64,000 nucleotides of DNA from Roseivivax sp. THAF197b (GTDB taxonomy: Bacteria > Pseudomonadota > Alphaproteobacteria > Rhodobacterales > Rhodobacteraceae): contig NZ_CP045318.1 in NCBI RefSeq assembly GCF_009363255.1, positions 3,585,501 to 3,649,500 of the forward strand, in the 5' to 3' direction. How positions within the stretch are numbered: the first letter of the stretch is position 1; each line of letters starts with the position of its first letter. Of the stretch, positions 24,748 to 37,832 are shown piece after piece. The notes under the pieces were generated by a model that made no database searches, was not told where the DNA came from, and worked only from the letters and a program-made list of their open reading frames with translations. Made by a program: the position numbers and the translations under genes.

Positions 24748-26802
24748 ATGCCTCGCGACCTCTCCGGCGCTGATGCGTTGTTGCGTGACGTCTTCGGCTA
24801 TGACGCCTTCCGCCCCGGGCAGGGCGAAATCGTGGATGCGGTGGCCGACGGCTCCGATGTGTTGGCGATCATGCCCACGGGCGGCGGCAAATCGCTCTGT
24901 TTCCAGCTTCCGGCACTGATGCGCCCCGGCCTGACGGTCGTGATCTCACCGCTCATCGCGCTGATGCGCGACCAAGTGCGCGGCCTGCGCGAGGCGGGCG
25001 TCGCCGCTGGCGCCCTGACCTCCGGCAATACGTCCGAGGAAAACGACGCGGTCTTCGATGCGCTCCATGCGGGCGAGCTGAAGCTGCTCTACCTTGCGCC
25101 CGAACGGCTGGCCTCCGGTGGCACGGCCCGCGTGCTGTCCCAGGCGGGCGTGACCCTGATCGCCGTGGACGAGGCCCATTGCGTCAGCCAGTGGGGTCAT
25201 GATTTCCGTCCGGATTACCTGCGCATCGGCGCGCTTCGCCGCGAACTCGATGTCCCCGTTGCGGCCTTCACCGCCACCGCCGACGAAGAGACCCGCGCCG
25301 AGATCATCGAGCGGCTGTTCCCCGGGGCCCAGCCGCAGGTCTTCCTGCGCGGCTTCGACCGTCCCAACATCCATCTGGCCTTCGCGCCGAAGGACAGCCC
25401 GCGCAATCAGATCCTGGCCTATGCCGCCGCGCGCAAGGGCCAGTCGGGCATCGTCTATTGCGGAACGCGTGCGAAGACCGAAACGCTTGCCCAGGCGCTG
25501 CGATCCGAGGGGCACGCGGCGCGCGCCTATCACGGCGGCATGGAGGCCGAAGAGCGCCGCGCGGTCGAGACCGCCTTTGCGCAGGAAGATGGTCTGATCG
25601 TGGTGGCGACGGTCGCCTTCGGCATGGGCGTCGACAAGCCCGATATCCGTTGGGTCGCCCATGCGGACCTGCCCAAATCCATCGAGGCTTATTACCAGGA
25701 GATCGGACGCGCGGGCCGCGATGGCGCGCCCGCCGAGACGCTGACGCTCTATGGTGCCGATGATATCCGGCTGCGACGCGCGCAGATCGACGAAGGCCTC
25801 GCCCCGGCGGAGCGGCGCGTGGCTGATCACGGTCGGCTCAATGCGCTTCTGGGCCTTGCTGAAGCGCAGACCTGTCGGCGCGCCACGCTTCTGGGGTATT
25901 TCGGTGAAACGCTCGAAGCGCCCTGCAAGCATTGCGATCTCTGCGACCGCCCGCCCGAGACGTTCGACGGCACCGAAGCCGTCCGCAAGGCGCTGTCGGC
26001 GGCGCTGCGCACGGGCGAGAATTTCGGCGCGGGCCACCTGATCGACATCCTGCGCGGCAACGAAACCGACAAGGTGCGGCAGCGCAACCACGATCAATTG
26101 CCGACCTTCGGCGTCGGACGCGACCTCAACCAAAGCCAATGGCAGGGCGTCTTCCGCCAGATCATGGGCTTCGATCTGATGCGGCCCGATCCCGAACGGC
26201 ATGGCGCGCTGGTGATGACCGATCGCGCGCTGCCGATCCTCAAGGGGCAGGAAAGCATCCGTCTGCGGCGCGACGTGGTGGACCGTCGCGCCGTGCGCGC
26301 CCAGCCCAAGGCACTGGTCAGCGAGGAGGACGCGCCGCTGCTGTCCGCGCTCAAGGCCAAGCGCCGCGCATTGGCCGAAGCCGCATCCGTCCCGGCTTAC
26401 GTGATCTTCAACGACCGGACGCTCATTGAGATGGCCGAGACGCGGCCGCAGACGCTGGACGACATGGCAGGAATTTCCGGCGTCGGGGCGAAGAAGCTCG
26501 ACCGGTACGGCGCCGATTTCCTGGCCGTGATCGCGGGCGAGGCCGAGGCGCTGCACCCCGCGCGCCGCAAGCTCGCGGGCCGCGCGGCAGGCTCGCTCTA
26601 CGACCGGCTCCTTGAGGCGCAAGCGGCGTTGGTGCGCGGGCCCGAGGGCACGGACAAGCCGCTGTCGTGCTCCGCCGCGCAACTGGCAAAGATCGCCGAG
26701 GCGCGCCCATCGAGCGATGCGGCCCTGGCCCGGTTTCTCGATGACAAACGGCAGGAACGCTTCGCGGCGGCCTTTCTGGACGTGCTGACGAACGCGGCAT
26801 AA
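24748..26802 (+). CDS. recQ: ATP-dependent DNA helicase RecQ
   Basis: This 684-residue 3'-5' helicase functions in recombinational repair and replication-fork processing. The Walker A PTGGGKS is at 43-49, DEAH at 141-144 with the aromatic-rich HDFRPDY loop, and later SIEAYYQEIGRAGRDG forms motif VI. A zinc-binding RQC region has four cysteines around CRRATLLGYFGE and CKHCDLC. An HRDC domain ends the protein (LIEMAETRPQTLDDMAGI...GAKKLDRYG). The frame is complete. It lies 99 bp before yaaA in the same direction. Confidence 0.97.
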   Translation: MPRDLSGADALLRDVFGYDAFRPGQGEIVDAVADGSDVLAIMPTGGGKSLCFQLPALMRPGLTVVISPLIALMRDQVRGLREAGVAAGALTSGNTSEENDAVFDALHAGELKLLYLAPERLASGGTARVLSQAGVTLIAVDEAHCVSQWGHDFRPDYLRIGALRRELDVPVAAFTATADEETRAEIIERLFPGAQPQVFLRGFDRPNIHLAFAPKDSPRNQILAYAAARKGQSGIVYCGTRAKTETLAQALRSEGHAARAYHGGMEAEERRAVETAFAQEDGLIVVATVAFGMGVDKPDIRWVAHADLPKSIEAYYQEIGRAGRDGAPAETLTLYGADDIRLRRAQIDEGLAPAERRVADHGRLNALLGLAEAQTCRRATLLGYFGETLEAPCKHCDLCDRPPETFDGTEAVRKALSAALRTGENFGAGHLIDILRGNETDKVRQRNHDQLPTFGVGRDLNQSQWQGVFRQIMGFDLMRPDPERHGALVMTDRALPILKGQESIRLRRDVVDRRAVRAQPKALVSEEDAPLLSALKAKRRALAEAASVPAYVIFNDRTLIEMAETRPQTLDDMAGISGVGAKKLDRYGADFLAVIAGEAEALHPARRKLAGRAAGSLYDRLLEAQAALVRGPEGTDKPLSCSAAQLAKIAEARPSSDAALARFLDDKRQERFAAAFLDVLTNAA

Positions 26803-26901
26803 ACGTCGGCTGTCGCACCGCGGTCTTTTCCCGTCCGCGCGGCTGGCCTACATCGTCGGACAACCAAGTATGCCCCCGAAACTGCCCCAAGGAGCCGCCC
26901 G

Positions 26902-27684
26902 ATGCTGATCGCGATTTCCCCGGCCAAGCGCCTCGACTGGTCCGAGCGCGAAACCGACATGACCGCCCCCGTTTTCGAGGAGGATGCGCAGCGCCTCGCC
27001 AAGACCATGCGGAATCTCAGCCTGAAGGATCTCAAGGCGCTGATGGATCTGTCGGACGATCTGGCGAAACTCAACCGCGACCGCTTCCGCGACTTCTCGG
27101 ACGCGCCCGAGGCGGATGCCGTGCGCCCCGCAGCACTCGCCTTCGCGGGTGACACCTATCAGGGGCTCGAGGCGGCCTCCCTCGATCCCGAGGAGATGGA
27201 TTGGGCGCAGGACCATCTGCGCATTCTTTCGGGCTTATATGGCGTGCTGCGTCCGCGCGACGCGATGCAGGCCTACCGGCTGGAAATGGGATCGAAGCTC
27301 AAGACCCGCCGCGGCAAATCGCTGTACGATTACTGGGGCGATCAGATCGCCAAGGCGCTAAAAGCGCAGGCCGATGCCATCGGCACGGCGACGCTGGTCA
27401 ATTGCGCAAGCCAGGAATATTTCGGCGCCGTTCCGGAAAAGGCGCTGGAACTTCGGGTGATCACCCCGCAATTCATGGAAGACAAGAACGGCACGCCGAA
27501 GATCGTGAGCTTTTACGCCAAGAAGGCGCGCGGCGCGATGGCGCGGTTCATCGTGCAGAACCGTCTGACCGATCCGGATGCGTTGAAGGATTTCGACCTG
27601 GGCGGCTATCGCTACCGCGAGGATCTGTCGGAGCCCGACAAGCCGGTCTTCCTGCGCAGCGAAGACGCCGCTCGCGCCGCTTGA
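26902..27684 (+). CDS. yaaA: peroxide stress protein YaaA
   Basis: This 260-residue YaaA/DUF328 protein lowers free iron and protects DNA from oxidative damage in other bacteria. The N-terminal MLIAISPAKRLDW and the segments FAGDTYQGLEAASLDPEEMDWAQDHLRILSGLYG and LVNCASQEYF are diagnostic. An acidic patch and a C-terminal YRYREDLS are also typical. It follows recQ on the same strand and is convergent with the hybrid histidine kinase gene 28 bp away. Confidence 0.93.
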   Translation: MLIAISPAKRLDWSERETDMTAPVFEEDAQRLAKTMRNLSLKDLKALMDLSDDLAKLNRDRFRDFSDAPEADAVRPAALAFAGDTYQGLEAASLDPEEMDWAQDHLRILSGLYGVLRPRDAMQAYRLEMGSKLKTRRGKSLYDYWGDQIAKALKAQADAIGTATLVNCASQEYFGAVPEKALELRVITPQFMEDKNGTPKIVSFYAKKARGAMARFIVQNRLTDPDALKDFDLGGYRYREDLSEPDKPVFLRSEDAARAA

Positions 27685-27712
27685 AGCCACAACAGGGCCT
27701 CCGCGCCATCGC

Positions 27713-30253
<2,541 letters not shown>

Positions 30254-30396
30254 GGATGCCCTTTCGGTCAAGCCCGCCCATCTGCACCCGAAGCTCTGAA
30301 AAAGTGCTTAACGCGGGACGGACGGGATTGAATCCTTGCCCGATTAAGACCGCGCATGCGACGCTCCCTGGGTCGTGTTGATCAAGGAGCGATGCC

Positions 30397-33300
30397 ATGC
30401 GGGCCGTTTTCGTCGCGGGGCTTGCCGCCCTTCTGAGCCTCCCCATCGGTGCATCGGCCGACCTGCCCGAGCGCCGCAGCGTCGTCACCAACGACATCGA
30501 TTATCCCGGACGCGATCTGCAGCCGCTCTTCGAGACCACGCTGGAGGCCTGCGAACGGGTCTGCCTGAACGATCCCGATTGCGGCGCCTTCACCTTCAAC
30601 GCCCGCGCGGGCGCCTGTTTTTCCAAGACCGGTGCAGGCGAAGCGGTGCCCTTCGACGGGGCCATTTCGGGGCGGGTGATCAACGCAACCAACGCCGATA
30701 TTGCCCGCGCCGACGCACGCGCCGGCGATCTGGACTTTCTGACCGAGGCGGAGCTTGATGCGGCGGAGGCGCAGGCGCGCGGCCTTGGCCTGCGCTATCG
30801 CGGCGGACAATGGAGCGTCGATGCGCTCCTGCGTGCGGCGGAAGATGCAGAGGCGCGGGGCAATCTGCAGGCCGCGACCGATTGGATTGCGACAGCCGTC
30901 GCCCAGGACGACAGCGCGATCCTCTGGCTCAGCCTTGCTCACCGCGCGCGACTAGCCGCGAACGAGGCAGGGCGGAACCGGGCGGCAAATCGCACGACCG
31001 CGCGGCAGGCGGCGATCAACGCCTATCTGCGCGCAGGGCCCGACGGGCTGCGCGCCACCATCCTTCAGACCTTGGCGCATGCGCTGGAAGATACCGGCGA
31101 TGGCCGGCTCGCGATCTCGGCCTTGCGTCTGGCCGAAGGTCTTTCGCCCAATACCGAGATCACCGCCAGCCTCGACGAGATGATCGGGAAGTACGGCTTC
31201 CGCATCACTGAAACCCGGGTTGAAAGCGATAGCGCGGAGCCGCGCATCTGCGCCGTATTCTCAGAGCCCTTGCGCCAGGCGGGGCAGGATTACGCGGCCT
31301 ATGTACAGCTCCCCGATCCCCGCCTCGCGGTCACTCCGGGCGAACGCGATCTCTGCGTTTCGGGCCTCAGCCATGGCGAGCGATATCGCCTGGTCTTTCG
31401 CGCGGGCCTTCCCGCCGCGTCGGGCGAGACGCTGATCCGGGATGTTCCCGTCACGCAATACGTGCGCGACCGGGCGCCTTCTGCACGGTTCCCGGGCCGC
31501 GCCTACGTGTTGCCGCGGACCGATGCGGCGGGCCTGCCGGTCGAGACGGTCAACACCGCGCATCTCGATCTGACGCTGCGCCGGGTCAGCGAAGCCGCGC
31601 TTCTGCGGGTCGTTCAGCAGGATCTGTTTGCGCGCCCGCTCTCGGCCTGGGACGAGGAGGAGCTGGCCGCGACTCTGTCGGAGACCGTCTGGGAAGGGCG
31701 CGTTGACATCGACACAAGCCTGAATGCCGAGGTCACCACGCGCATCCCGATGGAGGGGCCACTGACCGATCGCGCCCCCGGCATCTACGCGCTTGCCGCC
31801 CGTGTGCCGGATGCGGACCCCTATGACGATCCGACCGCGATGCAGTGGTTCGTCGTCTCCGATATCGGTCTCACCACGCTTTGGGGGTCGGACGGGCTGA
31901 CCGTGATCGCACGAGGCTTGTCGGATGCGCTTCCCCTCGAAGGGCTCGACCTGTCGCTGATGGCGACCTCCATGCGCGAGCTGGGCAAGGTGGTGACCAA
32001 CGCCGAAGGTGTCGCGCGCTTCCCCGCCGGTCTGACCCGCGGCAGCGGCGCCGCGGCACCCGCCTTGCTGGTCGCGGAGATGGCGGGCGACATGACCTTC
32101 CTGTCGCTCGACGGTCCGGCCTTCGATCTGTCGGATCGCGGCGTTGCGGGACGCGAAGCGCCGGGGCCGATGGATGTCTTCCTCACCACGGAGCGCGGCG
32201 CGTACCGCGCGGGCGAGACCGTGCACATGACGGCGCTCATGCGGGACGCGAAAGCGGCGGCGATCTCCGATGTGCCGCTGACCGCCATCCTGACCCGGCC
32301 CGACGGGGTGGAGCATGCGCGGCAGGTCTCCACCCAGGATCGCGCGGGCGGGCATGTTCTGGCCTTTCCGCTGTCTGAGGCTGTGCCGCGCGGAACATGG
32401 CAGCTTGCAGTTCACGCCGATCCCGACGCCCCCGCGCTGGCCTCCCGGGCCCTGTTGGTCGAGGATTTCGTGCCCGAGCGCGTGGATATGGACCTGTCGC
32501 TGCCGGACGGCGCCATCGACCCAATAGCGCCGCCGAGCCTCTCCGTGCAGGTGGATTACCTCTTCGGGGCACCGGGGGCGGATCTGCCGCTTGAAGGCGA
32601 GGTCCGGCTGAGCGGGCAGCGCAGCCTCGACGTCCTGCCCGGCTATCTTTTCGGCCGCCATGACGCGGAAAGCGCCACGCGGACCGAAAGCCTGCCCGGC
32701 AATCTGCGCACCGATGCTGGCGGGGCCGCGGAACTGCCCCTTCCCCTGCCCGAGAGCGATCTGACCGACCGGCCCCTGGAGGCGACGGCGATCCTGCGCG
32801 TCCTCGACGGTGCCGCCCGCCCGGTGGAGCGGCGCATCGCTCGGCCCGTCAGACCGGCAGGCCCGGTGATCGGCATCCGCGCGCTGACCGACAGCACCAT
32901 TCCCGAAGGCACAGAGGCGCGGTTCCGCGTGCAGGGCTTCAGCCCCGATCTGTCCCCGGCGCCCATGAGCGCCGAATGGACCCTGAACCGGGTCGAGACG
33001 CGCTACCAATGGTACGCGCTTTACGGCAATTGGAACTGGGAGCCGATCACGACCCGCAGCCGCGTCTCGGGGGGCACGATCACGCTGGGCAGCGATCCTG
33101 TGGAAATCACCGCACCGCTCGATTGGGGGCGCTACGAGCTGGTGGTGGAGCGGACGGACGGCACCTATACCGCCTCCTCCGTCACGGTCGATGCAGGCTG
33201 GTACGCGCCTGCCGGTGCGGCGGAGACGCCCGACATGCTGGAGCTGTCCCTCGACCGCGAAAGCTACGGGCCCGGCGATACCGCGCAATTGCGCCTTATT

Positions 33301-35805
33301 CCGCGTCGTGCCGGGCGCGTCCTCGTCTCCGTTTTGACCGAACGGGTTATTGCCCTGTCGGCCCATGAGGTGCCCGAGGGCACGAGCGTGATCGCGCTGC
33401 CGGTGACCGAGGAATGGGGCACCGGCGCCTATGTGACCGCGGAACTTCTAAGCCCGCTCGATGAGGCCGAGGGGCGCAATCCCACCCGCGCGCTGGGGCT
33501 CGCCCATGCCTCCGTCGCCCCGGGCGCACGGCAGCTCGATGTCAGTATCGACGCGGTTGCGGAGGCCATGCCGCGCGGGCCGCTCGATGTCACGGTCCGC
33601 GTGCCAAACGCGGGCGCAGGGGCGGCCCATGTCACCCTTGCCGCCGTGGATCAGGGCATTCTGAACCTGACAGGCTTCGAGACGCCGGATCCCGCCGGGC
33701 ATTACTTCGGGCAGAAACGGCTCGGGGTCGAGATCCGCGACCTCTACGGACGTCTGATCGACGGGCAAACCGGCGCGCTGGGGCGCATCCGCTCCGGCGG
33801 GGACGCGATGGGCCGGATGGAGGCGCAAAGCCCCCCGCCGACCGAAGCGTTGCTGGCGTTTTTCGAAGGTCCGCTATCGCTCGACGAGGCCGGAGAGGCG
33901 CGCGTCACGCTGGATCTGCCCACCTTCAACGGGGAAGTGCGGCTGATGGCGTTGGCCTGGACCGATACGGCCGTGGGTGCGGCCGAGGCCGAGGTTCTCG
34001 TGCGGGATCCGGTCGTTCTGCAAGCAGCGCTGCCCCGCTTCCTGGCGCCTGGGGATGCGGCGCGCCTTTCCCTCGATCTGACCCATGCCACGGGACCGGC
34101 AGGCGACATCACGCTGGCTGTCACCGCACCTGGTCTGGAGATCGACACGAGCGCCCTCCCCGCCGCGGTCACGTTGTCCGAAGGCGCGACCCGGCGGGTC
34201 AGCCTGCCTCTGTCGGCCGGAGCGCCTGGCGATCACGAGATCACCGTCACGATGACGACGCCGGATGGCACGCGGCTTGTGAAGACCCTCGCCCTTGGCG
34301 TGCGCCGGAACGATCCCGTCACATCGGAGACGCGGCGCATCACGCTGGGCGCGGGCGAAAGCTTCATCCTCGATGATGCGCTGTTCGCCGGGTATACCGG
34401 ACAGCCCGAGCTGCTGGTCTCCGCAGGCGCATTCGCGCGGTTCGATGTGCCGGGGCTTTTGCGCGGGCTCGACCGCTATCCCTATGGCTGCACGGAACAG
34501 GTCACATCGCAGGCCATGCCGCTTTTGTCGCTGGGACCGGTGGCAGACAGCCTCGACATGGTTCCGCCAGAGGGGCTCAATGCCAAGATCGGCGCGGCGA
34601 TCGAGACTATCCTGGCGCGGCAGGCCCCGAACGGGGCGTTCGGTCTGTGGCGCGCGGGATCGGGGGATGGCTTCCTTGACGCCTATGTGACCGATTTCCT
34701 GTCGCGCGCCCGCAGCGCGGGGCATGACGTGCCGGAGCGCGCCTTCGAATCCGCACTCGACAACCTGTCCAACCGCATCGCCTATGCGCCCGATTTCGAC
34801 CGGGGCGGCACGGATATTGCCTATGCGCTTTACGTGCTGGCCCAGGAAGGACGCGCCTCCATGGGTGATCTGCGCTACTATGCCGACGAGAAGGGCGATG
34901 CGCTGGCCACACCGACGGCGCAAGCGCAGCTTGGCGCAGCGCTTGCAGCCTATGGAGATCAGCCGCGCGCGGATCGCCTGTTCAGCCTTGCCGCAGCACG
35001 GATTGCAGCGGTTGCCACGCCGGAGCGCGGCGGCAGGCGGGACGATTACGGCTCGACCCTGCGCGACACCGCCGCCTTCGTGACCCTGGCGCGCGGGGCC
35101 GGGAGCACGGCGCTGGACTTGGACGCGCTGACCAACAGGCTCGCAACGCCGGGCCGCCCCCTGTCGACGCAGGAAAGCGCCTGGACACTGGCCGCCGCCG
35201 AGGCGCTTGTCGCGGATCCCGTTGCCTCGGGCCTTTTTGCGGATGGTGCGCCGGTCGAAGGCCCCTACCTGCGCCGCCGTGCGCCCGGGCTTCCCGCACA
35301 AGTCCTGACGACGGAACGGGCGACACTTCTGACCCTCACAACGCTCGGCGTGCCCGAGGTGGCGCCCCCGGCGGGCGGCTATGGATATGCGTTGGAGCGG
35401 GCCTATTACCGCCTCGACGGCACGCCCCTGACAGGACAGGTCGCGCAGGGCGACCGGCTGGTCGCGGTCCTGACCATTCGTCCGGCCGAGGAGACGCCTG
35501 CGCGGTTGATCGTCGATGATCCGCTGCCCGCAGGGTTCGAGATCGACAACCCCGCGCTTCTGCGTGCCGGTGACATCGCGGCCCTCGACTGGCTTCAGAC
35601 CGCCGAGACGGAGAGCGCCGAATTCCGCACCGACCGTTTCATCGCGGCTATGGATTGGCAGGGCGCGGAGCCATTCCGCCTGGCCTATATGGTGCGCGCG
35701 GTCTCGCCCGGGGACTTTCACCATCCCGCGGCGCTGGTCGAAGACATGTACCGCCCGGAATATCGCGCCGTGACCGCGACGGGCCGCATGTCGGTCGCCG
35801 AGTAG
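30397..35805 (+). CDS. alpha-2-macroglobulin family protein with N-terminal PAN domain
   Basis: This 1802-residue exported protein has a signal peptide (MRAVFVAGLAALLSLPIGASA). Residues about 25-100 form a PAN/apple-like domain with paired cysteines (LEACERVCLNDPDCGAFTF...CFSK). A large array of macroglobulin beta domains follows, with MG-type DVFLTTERGAYRAGETV. The thioester motif CTEQ starts at Cys1365 within a YPYGCTEQ context, so the protease-trapping thioester is intact. In bacteria these proteins guard the periplasm and are paired with PBP1C, which lies four bases downstream here. Confidence 0.95.
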   Translation: MRAVFVAGLAALLSLPIGASADLPERRSVVTNDIDYPGRDLQPLFETTLEACERVCLNDPDCGAFTFNARAGACFSKTGAGEAVPFDGAISGRVINATNADIARADARAGDLDFLTEAELDAAEAQARGLGLRYRGGQWSVDALLRAAEDAEARGNLQAATDWIATAVAQDDSAILWLSLAHRARLAANEAGRNRAANRTTARQAAINAYLRAGPDGLRATILQTLAHALEDTGDGRLAISALRLAEGLSPNTEITASLDEMIGKYGFRITETRVESDSAEPRICAVFSEPLRQAGQDYAAYVQLPDPRLAVTPGERDLCVSGLSHGERYRLVFRAGLPAASGETLIRDVPVTQYVRDRAPSARFPGRAYVLPRTDAAGLPVETVNTAHLDLTLRRVSEAALLRVVQQDLFARPLSAWDEEELAATLSETVWEGRVDIDTSLNAEVTTRIPMEGPLTDRAPGIYALAARVPDADPYDDPTAMQWFVVSDIGLTTLWGSDGLTVIARGLSDALPLEGLDLSLMATSMRELGKVVTNAEGVARFPAGLTRGSGAAAPALLVAEMAGDMTFLSLDGPAFDLSDRGVAGREAPGPMDVFLTTERGAYRAGETVHMTALMRDAKAAAISDVPLTAILTRPDGVEHARQVSTQDRAGGHVLAFPLSEAVPRGTWQLAVHADPDAPALASRALLVEDFVPERVDMDLSLPDGAIDPIAPPSLSVQVDYLFGAPGADLPLEGEVRLSGQRSLDVLPGYLFGRHDAESATRTESLPGNLRTDAGGAAELPLPLPESDLTDRPLEATAILRVLDGAARPVERRIARPVRPAGPVIGIRALTDSTIPEGTEARFRVQGFSPDLSPAPMSAEWTLNRVETRYQWYALYGNWNWEPITTRSRVSGGTITLGSDPVEITAPLDWGRYELVVERTDGTYTASSVTVDAGWYAPAGAAETPDMLELSLDRESYGPGDTAQLRLIPRRAGRVLVSVLTERVIALSAHEVPEGTSVIALPVTEEWGTGAYVTAELLSPLDEAEGRNPTRALGLAHASVAPGARQLDVSIDAVAEAMPRGPLDVTVRVPNAGAGAAHVTLAAVDQGILNLTGFETPDPAGHYFGQKRLGVEIRDLYGRLIDGQTGALGRIRSGGDAMGRMEAQSPPPTEALLAFFEGPLSLDEAGEARVTLDLPTFNGEVRLMALAWTDTAVGAAEAEVLVRDPVVLQAALPRFLAPGDAARLSLDLTHATGPAGDITLAVTAPGLEIDTSALPAAVTLSEGATRRVSLPLSAGAPGDHEITVTMTTPDGTRLVKTLALGVRRNDPVTSETRRITLGAGESFILDDALFAGYTGQPELLVSAGAFARFDVPGLLRGLDRYPYGCTEQVTSQAMPLLSLGPVADSLDMVPPEGLNAKIGAAIETILARQAPNGAFGLWRAGSGDGFLDAYVTDFLSRARSAGHDVPERAFESALDNLSNRIAYAPDFDRGGTDIAYALYVLAQEGRASMGDLRYYADEKGDALATPTAQAQLGAALAAYGDQPRADRLFSLAAARIAAVATPERGGRRDDYGSTLRDTAAFVTLARGAGSTALDLDALTNRLATPGRPLSTQESAWTLAAAEALVADPVASGLFADGAPVEGPYLRRRAPGLPAQVLTTERATLLTLTTLGVPEVAPPAGGYGYALERAYYRLDGTPLTGQVAQGDRLVAVLTIRPAEETPARLIVDDPLPAGFEIDNPALLRAGDIAALDWLQTAETESAEFRTDRFIAAMDWQGAEPFRLAYMVRAVSPGDFHHPAALVEDMYRPEYRAVTATGRMSVAE

Positions 35806-35809
35806 CGCC

Positions 35810-37819
35810 ATGCGCGCGCTTCTCGTCCTCGCATTGGCGCTGTGGTCACTGGCCTTTGCCCACGACCGGGCGGAGGACTGGATCGCGGCAACGACGCTGC
35901 CGCCGCTGATCCCGGAGGTCGGCGTCGAGATCCGGGACCGTGATGACAGGCTCCTGCGCGCCTTCACCATGGGCGACGGACGTTGGCGGTTGGCAACATC
36001 GCTGGATGCGGTCGATCCGGACTTCATCGCGATGCTCATCGCCTATGAGGATCGCCGCTTCCACCAGCATCGCGGCGTCGATCCCCTTGCCCTTCTGCGC
36101 GCAGCAGGCCAGGCGATGCGGCATGGGGGCATCGTCTCGGGCGGCTCCACGTTGACGATGCAGGTGTCGCGGCTTCTGGAAGACAGCGGCACTGGCGCAT
36201 GGCGGGGAAAACTGCGGCAGATGCGCGTGGCCCTCGCGCTGGAGCGGCAATTGTCCAAGGACGACATCCTGAGCCTTTACCTGCACCTCGCCCCTTATGG
36301 CGGAAATATCGAAGGCCTGCGCGCGGCGTCACTGTCCTGGCTCGGAAAGGAGCCGCGCCGCCTGACCCCGGCCGAGGCGGCCCTTCTGGTAGCACTTCCT
36401 CAAGCCCCCGAAGCCCGCCGCCCCGACAGACATGCCGAGACCGCCCGGACGGCGCGGGATCGGGTGCTGGCGCGGATGGAACGCGCGGGCCTCCTGTCGC
36501 GGAAAGCCGCGGATTCCGCCCGCCGCGATGCCGCCCCGACCGCGCGCCATGCGATGCCGTCTCTTGCGCCACACCTGACCACCCCGCTGGCAACTGGCCC
36601 CACACGCCAGCGCCTCAGCCTCGACGCGGGGCTTCAGGCCCGTCTGGAACGGCATGTCGCGCGCTACATGGCCGGGCGCGATCCGTCTCTTTCGTCCGCC
36701 CTGATCGCCGCCGATCACCACACGGGCGAGATACTGGGATATGTCGGCGCGCCGGGCTATGCCGCCGGACCCGGTCGGCACTACGTCGACATGGCGCGCG
36801 CGATCCGCTCGCCCGGCTCCACGCTCAAGCCGCTGATCTACGGGCTGGCCTTCGACCGGGGACTGGCCCATCCCGAGACGCTTCTGTCGGACCGCCCCGT
36901 GCGCTTCGGCACCTATGCACCGCAGAATTTCGACGGGCTTTATCGCGGTGATGTCACCGCGCGCGAGGCACTGCAGCTGTCGCTGAATATCCCCGTCCTG
37001 CATCTGACGGAGGCGATGGGCCCGGCCCATCTGATGGCCGCGCTGCGCGCTTCCGGTCTGCAGCCCGCGCTCGGATCGGAGCCGGGGCTTGCCACGGCGC
37101 TTGGCGGTCTGGGCCTCAGCCTGCGCGATCTGACCCAGCTTTACGCGATGTTCGCCGCCGGTGGGACGGCGCGACCGCTGACCATCGCGCCGGACGACAC
37201 AGCACCGGGCCCGCGCATCCTGTCCCCGCGCGCGGCCTGGCAGGTGGGGCACATCCTGTCGGACATCCCGCCGCCCCAGGCCTCCGGCACACCGGGTGCG
37301 GTCGCTTACAAGACCGGAACCTCTTACGGGCACCGGGATGCCTGGGCGCTTGGCTTTGACGGCAAATACGTGGTCGGCGTCTGGATCGGGCGCGCGGACG
37401 GCACGCCGGTGCCGGGGGCGTTCGGCGGCGACACCGCAGCACCGCTTCTGTTCGAGGCGCTGGGTCATCTGCGCGGCACGGCGGTGCCTCTGCCGCCACC
37501 GCCTGCCGATACGCTGCTCGTGTCCAATGCCGAGCTGCCGCGCCCGTTGCAGCGCTTCGCGGATCGCGGTCGACCGACGCCGAAACTCGTCATCGCCTTC
37601 CCGCCGGATGGCGCGGTGCTGGAGGGGGCGGACGCCCTTCCGGTGAAGCTGACCGGCGCGGTCCCGCCCTACACGCTTCTGTTGAACGGCGCGCCCGTGG
37701 CCACTCGGCTCAGGACGCCGCAGACGATCCTCAAAGCCGCGCCACAGGGATATTCCGTGCTGTCGGTGATCGACGCCGCCGGCCAGGCCGCGCGGGCGTC
37801 GATCCTCGTTCAGGACTAG
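35810..37819 (+). CDS. pbpC: penicillin-binding protein 1C
   Basis: This 669-residue bifunctional peptidoglycan synthase has a short N-terminal membrane anchor (LLVLALALWSLAFA). The GT51 domain contains catalytic Glu80 in AYEDRRFHQHRG and GGSTLTMQ. The transpeptidase domain has Ser337 in SPGSTLKP, SLN, and KTGT at 501-504. A C-terminal BiPBP_C domain (LLNGAPV, YSVLSVIDAAGQAA) completes the PBP1C layout. It follows the alpha-2-macroglobulin gene by four bases, a conserved pairing thought to couple envelope defence to wall repair. Confidence 0.97.
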   Translation: MRALLVLALALWSLAFAHDRAEDWIAATTLPPLIPEVGVEIRDRDDRLLRAFTMGDGRWRLATSLDAVDPDFIAMLIAYEDRRFHQHRGVDPLALLRAAGQAMRHGGIVSGGSTLTMQVSRLLEDSGTGAWRGKLRQMRVALALERQLSKDDILSLYLHLAPYGGNIEGLRAASLSWLGKEPRRLTPAEAALLVALPQAPEARRPDRHAETARTARDRVLARMERAGLLSRKAADSARRDAAPTARHAMPSLAPHLTTPLATGPTRQRLSLDAGLQARLERHVARYMAGRDPSLSSALIAADHHTGEILGYVGAPGYAAGPGRHYVDMARAIRSPGSTLKPLIYGLAFDRGLAHPETLLSDRPVRFGTYAPQNFDGLYRGDVTAREALQLSLNIPVLHLTEAMGPAHLMAALRASGLQPALGSEPGLATALGGLGLSLRDLTQLYAMFAAGGTARPLTIAPDDTAPGPRILSPRAAWQVGHILSDIPPPQASGTPGAVAYKTGTSYGHRDAWALGFDGKYVVGVWIGRADGTPVPGAFGGDTAAPLLFEALGHLRGTAVPLPPPPADTLLVSNAELPRPLQRFADRGRPTPKLVIAFPPDGAVLEGADALPVKLTGAVPPYTLLLNGAPVATRLRTPQTILKAAPQGYSVLSVIDAAGQAARASILVQD

Positions 37820-37832
37820 GGCGGATTCGCGG

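Noticed and set aside
24946..26682. 578-residue minus-strand frame over recQ
   Set aside because: Antisense shadow of recQ; no domains and the recQ motifs on the plus strand are complete.
33874..36039. 721-residue minus-strand frame over the macroglobulin and pbpC genes
   Set aside because: Antisense to two recognised genes with intact CTEQ and GT51 motifs; no domain seen in the shadow.
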